19,020 nucleotides of DNA from an uncultured Phycisphaerales bacterium (lineage in GTDB: Bacteria; Planctomycetota; Phycisphaerae; WQYP01), in NCBI GenBank assembly GCA_903868035.1, contig CAIPTQ010000300.1, positions 1 to 19,020 on the forward strand, written 5' to 3'. Of this stretch, positions 15,350 through 19,020 are shown one piece after another (position 1 is the first letter of the stretch; each line of letters starts with the position of its first letter). The translations under genes were made by a program, and so were the position numbers. The notes under the pieces were generated by a model, which saw nothing but the letters and a program-made list of their open reading frames with translations, was not told where the DNA came from and searched no databases.

Positions 15350-16255
15350 ATGAAAACATCTCGTTGTGTTGTTCGGCTGTCCCCCCGCCATCTGCTGGAA
15401 GCTCTCGAAAGCCGCACCCTGCTGTCGGTGGCCGCCCCGATCGTGCCCCTTCCGGCCGGCGCCGCCGCCCCGCCGGCCATTCTGCTGCCCTCCCCGTTGC
15501 CGCCGATCACCATCACCCCGCCGGTGATCATCAATGTCACCAGCATCGGGCTTACCATTCATCCGGTCGCCGGCGTGCCGTTCGCGGGGGATGTCGGCGA
15601 ACTTAAAGGCCTGGCGGCCTCCACCCTCCCGCGTTTGAAAGCCACGATCTTCTGGGGCGATTCCGCCGCCGCGACGCCGGGTGTGTTGTCTTTCGACAGC
15701 GCCGGCCTGCTCCATGTCGCCGGCGCCCACACCTACGCCAAGGCCGGCACGTACGCCATCTCGATCAGCGTCGTGCTCAATCCGCCGCCGGGCACCACCA
15801 TCCCTTCGGTCCTGTACACCATTAATTCCCAGGCCGTGGTGACCCGGAATTCAGCCGGCGGCGTCACGATCACGCCCACGGTCAAAGTGCCCTTCACCGG
15901 CGTCGTCGGCACCTTCAGCCTGCCGTTCGCCTCCCCCTTGCCCGGTGGCACCACCACCGGCGCCAGTCCGGTGAAGTTCATCCTGACGGCCTCCATTGCC
16001 TGGGGCGACGGCACCACCTCCGTGGGCGCCGTCAAGCTCAACGCGGATGGCTCCTACGGCGTCGTGGGCACCCACACGTACAACACCGTCGGCACGTTCC
16101 GCATCATGGTGTCGGTGTTCCAGCAGTGTCCTCCGCCGACGCCGATCACCAACTCCAAGCTCCCGCCCACGCCGGTGCCCCCGATCATGGTGCTGCTGGA
16201 TCGGATTTATAGCACGGCCATCGTGAGCGCGCCCAGGCCCATCATCACAGTGTAA
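15350..16255 (+). CDS. LEPR-XLL-like secreted surface protein with two PKD-like repeats
   Basis: A 301-residue predicted exported protein. The N-terminus carries LEALESRTLLS (16-26) after basic residues, close to the LExLEPRxLLS signature that begins many large planctomycete surface proteins. A proline/alanine-rich stretch (28-60) follows. Two similar beta-rich repeats (about 65-142 and 172-256) share FWGD/AWGD and GxHTYxxxGTYxIxxSV, the pattern of PKD-type Ig-like domains. The ending is proline-rich. There are no catalytic residues, so a structural or adhesive role at the cell surface is inferred. At 301 residues it is small for this class. The start has AAGGAG 9 nt upstream; an in-frame extension to 15224 crosses the promoter. 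Confidence 0.8.
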   Translation: MKTSRCVVRLSPRHLLEALESRTLLSVAAPIVPLPAGAAAPPAILLPSPLPPITITPPVIINVTSIGLTIHPVAGVPFAGDVGELKGLAASTLPRLKATIFWGDSAAATPGVLSFDSAGLLHVAGAHTYAKAGTYAISISVVLNPPPGTTIPSVLYTINSQAVVTRNSAGGVTITPTVKVPFTGVVGTFSLPFASPLPGGTTTGASPVKFILTASIAWGDGTTSVGAVKLNADGSYGVVGTHTYNTVGTFRIMVSVFQQCPPPTPITNSKLPPTPVPPIMVLLDRIYSTAIVSAPRPIITV

Positions 16256-16315
16256 GTGTCAGCTTGTTTCCGGCATTCATTTCCCAACCTGCGCAAAGTG
16301 CGGTGCCGTTGGGCG

Positions 16316-16579
16316 TTATTCGGCGTCTTCCGGGTGGTTGCAGATGCGGCTGGGGTCGGTCGCCAGGCGGCCTTGGTGTTCGACCAGTTTGCCGCGGGAG
16401 AGGAGGAAACCCAGGAGTTCGTCGCGCGTCATGTCGGCGGCCGAGCAGGTGCAAAAGCGGGCCTCCGCGCCGTAGCGGCGGGTGAGTTCGGTCTCGATCT
16501 CGGCCCGCGTGGGCGGGATCGCGGCTTCATGGACGAGCCGCAGGACTTCATGGCCGTGGATGTTTTCCGTGTTATTCAT
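16316..16579 (-). CDS. YecH-family metal-binding protein (DUF2492)
   Basis: An 87-residue protein matching E. coli YecH along its length. Visible features are IHGHEVLRLV (7-16), RFCTCSAADMT (41-51) and the closing RICNH (78-82). The conserved histidines (H8, H10, H82) and cysteines (C43, C45, C80) are presumed metal ligands; the biological role is unknown. I chose the ATG at 16579 because homology begins there (NIHGHEV). A longer frame to 16738 would overlap purF and shows no conservation. No strong Shine-Dalgarno is visible. It diverges from purF across a 157-bp gap. Confidence 0.88.
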   Translation of the reverse strand: MNNTENIHGHEVLRLVHEAAIPPTRAEIETELTRRYGAEARFCTCSAADMTRDELLGFLLSRGKLVEHQGRLATDPSRICNHPEDAE

Positions 16580-16736
16580 AAGCGCCAGTATGCACTCCGG
16601 GCGGGGCGCAAAGCAAGAGTGCTCTGCTCCCCCTGCCTTCTGGAAAATCCCCCCCTTTTCATCTACACTACCCCTGTCGGCGGTTTCACCAAAGCGACGG
16701 GTAGCACACCAGACTGATCTTGAATGGAGTTGTGGC
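16580..16736. other. divergent yecH-purF intergenic region
   Basis: 157 bp between divergent genes. A weak -10 candidate for purF (TACACT, 16664-16669) and the GGAG Shine-Dalgarno (16726-16729) are visible. I see no PurR-like operator or riboswitch. Confidence 0.3.
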
Positions 16737-18266
16737 ATGACGCCAAGGAACGCTCAGGGATGCGGTCTTTCCTCTCTCAAATCCCTCTCCCTACCCCAAA
16801 TCCACAGCCCCAATCTCCCCTTGGCCACACTGTCAGAATTCTCCGGCGATAAAAAGGAAAAGTGCGGCATTTTTGGCATTGCCGGGCCTGCTGACGCGGT
16901 CGAACGCTGTTACTATGGCATTTACGCCCTGCAGCATCGCGGCCAGGAATCCGCCGGCATTGCCGCATCCGATGGTATTGTCATCAATGCCCATTCCGGA
17001 TTGGGCCTTGTGTCGGATGTTTTTCGCAAGGATGTCCTCCGGGAGCTCAAGGGTTCCCTTGCCATCGGCCACGTGCGTTACTCCACCGCCGGTTCCAATC
17101 GTAAGTGCAATGCCCAGCCCATCTTGGAAGAATACATCGGCGGCCAGGTTGCCGTGGCCCATAACGGCAATCTGGTGAATGCCGCGCGGATTAAGCAGGA
17201 ATATCAGCAATTTGGCCATATTTTTTACTCCACTTCCGACACCGAAGTTGTTCTGCACATGCTGGCCAAGCCGACCCACCAGGAAAAACCTGATCCGCTG
17301 GCCCACGTGTTGCGGCATTTACAGGGGGCTTTTTCCTTTGTTTTCCTTTTTGCGGATCGCATTGAGGCGTGCCGGGATCCGTGGGGGTTCAGGCCGCTGG
17401 TGATTGGGCAAACCCGCGATGGGTTCTACTGTATTGCCTCGGAAACCTGCGCTTTGACCAGCATTTCGGCCACATATTTGCGCGAGGTGATGCCGGGGGA
17501 AATTGTCACCATTGACCGCACGGGGACTAAGCTTACCAGCCGTTATTTCACGGAAACCCGCGAAAAATCGAGCCATTGCGCCTTTGAACATGTGTATTTT
17601 GCCAGTCCTTCGAGCAATCTTTTCGGGGATGTGGTGATGGAAGTGCGGCAGCGCATGGGGCGGCAGTTGGCTATTGAGGCGCCGGTGGATGCGGATATTG
17701 TGATTCCGATACCGGATTCGGGGCGGTCGGCGGCTTTGGGATATGCGAAGCAGTCGGGAATTCCGTTTGAGGAAGGGATTGTGCCTAATCGGTATGTGGG
17801 GCGCAGTTTCATTCAGCCGAGCCAGGATTTGCGCGATCTGGCGGTGCAGATGAAACTGATTGTCATTCCGGAAATCGTTGCCGGCAAACGAGTTATAGTC
17901 GTTGAGGACTCCATTGTCCGGGGGACTACCACGCGGGGGAAGATGCTGGCGTTGCGGCGGGCGGGGGTGAAGGAAATTCATATGCGGGTTTCGTGTCCGC
18001 CGATAAGGCATCCGTGTTTCTTTGGGATTGATTTTCCAACACCTACCGAATTGATAGCCAATGGCCGGACGGTGGAGCAAATCCGCGATTTTATTGAGGT
18101 TGATTCACTGTCGTATCTCTCGCTGGAGGGGATGCTTAAGTGCATGACGAAGCCGAAAGACAACTATTGCACGGCGTGCTGGTCGGGGCATTATCCGATT
18201 CCGGTGGATATGCAGAGCACGAAATTTGGCCTGGAACGGCATCAAATGAAGATGTTTGAACGGTGA
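16737..18266 (+). CDS. purF: amidophosphoribosyltransferase PurF
   Basis: A 509-residue enzyme that makes phosphoribosylamine from PRPP and glutamine, the first committed purine step. The N-terminal nucleophile is C43 (KEKCGIFGIAG), so a 42-residue leader must be removed, longer than the 11 residues in Bacillus. The glutaminase motifs GHVRYSTAG and AHNGNLVNA follow. The PRPP loop is VIVVEDSIVRGTT (386-398). Cysteines C281, C427, C478 and C481 (in HCAFEHVYF, HPCFFGID, YCTAC) align in spacing with the Fe-S ligands of the B. subtilis enzyme, so this is the Fe-S, propeptide-processed type. The ATG at 16737 has GGAG at 7-nt spacing. Another in-frame ATG nearer the Cys is not obvious. Base composition shifts from C-rich to G-rich along the gene. 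Confidence 0.96.
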   Translation: MTPRNAQGCGLSSLKSLSLPQIHSPNLPLATLSEFSGDKKEKCGIFGIAGPADAVERCYYGIYALQHRGQESAGIAASDGIVINAHSGLGLVSDVFRKDVLRELKGSLAIGHVRYSTAGSNRKCNAQPILEEYIGGQVAVAHNGNLVNAARIKQEYQQFGHIFYSTSDTEVVLHMLAKPTHQEKPDPLAHVLRHLQGAFSFVFLFADRIEACRDPWGFRPLVIGQTRDGFYCIASETCALTSISATYLREVMPGEIVTIDRTGTKLTSRYFTETREKSSHCAFEHVYFASPSSNLFGDVVMEVRQRMGRQLAIEAPVDADIVIPIPDSGRSAALGYAKQSGIPFEEGIVPNRYVGRSFIQPSQDLRDLAVQMKLIVIPEIVAGKRVIVVEDSIVRGTTTRGKMLALRRAGVKEIHMRVSCPPIRHPCFFGIDFPTPTELIANGRTVEQIRDFIEVDSLSYLSLEGMLKCMTKPKDNYCTACWSGHYPIPVDMQSTKFGLERHQMKMFER

Positions 18267-18319
18267 GACTTCCCTTGTTTTGACTTTTATGTCTGCGAAT
18301 AGACAGCAATGTCTGATGC

Positions 18320-18348
18320 TGGACTATTTGGGACAGACTTGTCATAAT
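18320..18348 (+). promoter_or_regulatory. promoter TGGACT-17-CATAAT for the HTH-EIIA gene
   Basis: TGGACT (18320-18325), 17-bp spacer, CATAAT (18343-18348), identical in both hexamers and spacing to 15264-15292. Around it, TGTCTG occurs at 18289 and 18309 regions and inverted as AGACA/CAGAC near 18301 and 18333, a possible operator cluster. Confidence 0.5.
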
Positions 18349-18374
18349 CCCGTGAGCCTTGGCAAGGAGTGTTC

Positions 18375-19020
18375 ATGAAGCTCACGGTACGGGATGCGGC
18401 GCATCTTCTAAGTGTTTCTGAGAAAACGATTTATCGCTGGATCAAGCAGGGGACAATCCCCGCCTATCAGATCAGCGACCAGTACCGGTTCAACCGGGCG
18501 GAGCTGCTGGAGTGGGCGACGTCGCGGAAAATCACGGTTTCGCCGGAGATTTTTGCCGAGCCGGAGGGTGGGGATTCGGTGATGTTGTCATTAATGGACG
18601 CGCTGCGGGATGGGGGGATTCATTACCGAATTGGGGGGACGGACAAGGGGTCGGTTTTGCATGCGGTGGTGGACACGATGAAACTGCCGGAGGAGGTGGA
18701 TCGGGAATTTTTATATCAGGTGCTGCTCGCGCGGGAAGCCCTTGGCAGCACAGGAGTTGGAGACGGAATTGCAATTCCGCACGTGCGAAATCCGATTGTT
18801 TTACATTTGTCGCGGCCGATGGTGACGCTGTGTTTTCTTGAGAAACCGATTGATTTTGGAGCATTGGACGGGCGGCCGGTGACGACGCTGTTTACTTTGA
18901 TCAGTCCGACGGTGCGGGCGCATCTGCATCTGCTGTCGCGGCTGGGGTTTGCGCTGCATAATCCGGCGTTCAAAAATGCGATTATGTTGCAGGCGGGGCG
19001 GGATGAGATTTTAGAGGCAC
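18375..19020 (+). CDS. HTH (excisionase-type) - PTS EIIA fusion protein, partial at window end
   Basis: The first 215 codons of a protein that continues past the window. Residues 1-50 are a MerR/excisionase-type HTH (VRDAAHLLSVSEKTIYRWIK, then YRFNRAELLEWA). Residues from about 68 form a PTS EIIA-Fru/Ntr domain: LVLAREALGSTGVGDGIAIP-type sequence at 117-135 with the phospho-accepting histidine H136 (IAIPHVR), then the conserved LEKPIDFGALDGRPV (155-169) and a SPTVRAHLHLLSRL helix. This suggests a DNA-binding regulator controlled by phosphorylation of the EIIA domain rather than a sugar transporter component. The ATG has AAGGAG at 5-nt spacing. It is a separate unit 108 bp after purF with its own promoter. 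No EI or HPr is visible here. Confidence 0.85.
   Translation, partial: MKLTVRDAAHLLSVSEKTIYRWIKQGTIPAYQISDQYRFNRAELLEWATSRKITVSPEIFAEPEGGDSVMLSLMDALRDGGIHYRIGGTDKGSVLHAVVDTMKLPEEVDREFLYQVLLAREALGSTGVGDGIAIPHVRNPIVLHLSRPMVTLCFLEKPIDFGALDGRPVTTLFTLISPTVRAHLHLLSRLGFALHNPAFKNAIMLQAGRDEILEA

Noticed and set aside
14376..15353. 325-codon plus-strand open frame
   Set aside because: Pro/His/Arg-rich antisense of the hrpA-like gene, without any recognisable motif.

Overview
The window looks like a chromosomal segment of a high-GC planctomycete, plausibly Phycisphaerae-like. The strongest hint is a secreted surface protein (15350-16255) whose N-terminus carries an LExLExRxLLS motif, close to the LEPR-XLL signature of planctomycete exported proteins. 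Many unrelated housekeeping genes sit in short, mixed-orientation units, and short dispersed repeats and broken genes lie between them and even inside them. The lineage call is inference; no rRNA is present to anchor it.

Layout. The left edge (1-190) holds the 5' half of a tRNA-Ala(UGC) gene whose 3' half is missing, next to unassigned sequence that may be the tail of an integrated element. A minus-strand pair follows: an RNase HI-family protein and a coiled-coil/C4 zinc-ribbon protein. Divergent from it is hrpB (DEAH-type helicase), then a 109-bp nested palindromic element. Next come a zinc-ribbon/membrane/PH-domain protein (minus), tmk (plus), and a minus block of pheS, a remnant of a HigB toxin and an intact HigA-type antitoxin. 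A pseudogene fragment of an AlbA_2/ATP-binding regulator precedes a small coiled-coil protein, a SAM methyltransferase and a convergent glycosyltransferase. Then come an OmpA-family envelope protein, a candidate small RNA with a terminator, and the overlapping histidine genes hisH-hisA. A short antitoxin-like gene is coupled to a C-terminally short HrpA-type helicase (both minus). The right end carries the LEPR-like surface protein, a YecH-family metal-binding protein, purF and the start of an HTH-PTS EIIA protein that runs off the window.

How the genes work together. There is no single pathway. HisH and HisA act at consecutive steps of histidine synthesis (HisF, the partner of HisH, is absent here). 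PurF feeds purine synthesis, Tmk makes dTDP, and PheS charges tRNA-Phe with an absent PheT. HrpA and HrpB are two DEAH-family helicases in one 13-kb stretch. The OmpA-like, LEPR-like, PH-domain and glycosyltransferase genes concern the cell envelope.

The most unusual signal is the repeat load. A 26-nt GC-rich repeat occurs in frame inside pheS and again upstream of hisH. A 24-nt AT-rich repeat occurs twice in frame inside hrpB. An 85-nt inverted repeat is in frame inside the hrpA-like gene. A fourth repeat supplies the last codons of both the RNase H and hrpA-like genes. Together with the toxin remnant, split tRNA and regulator fragment, this points to repeated small insertions and deletions that were tolerated when in frame.
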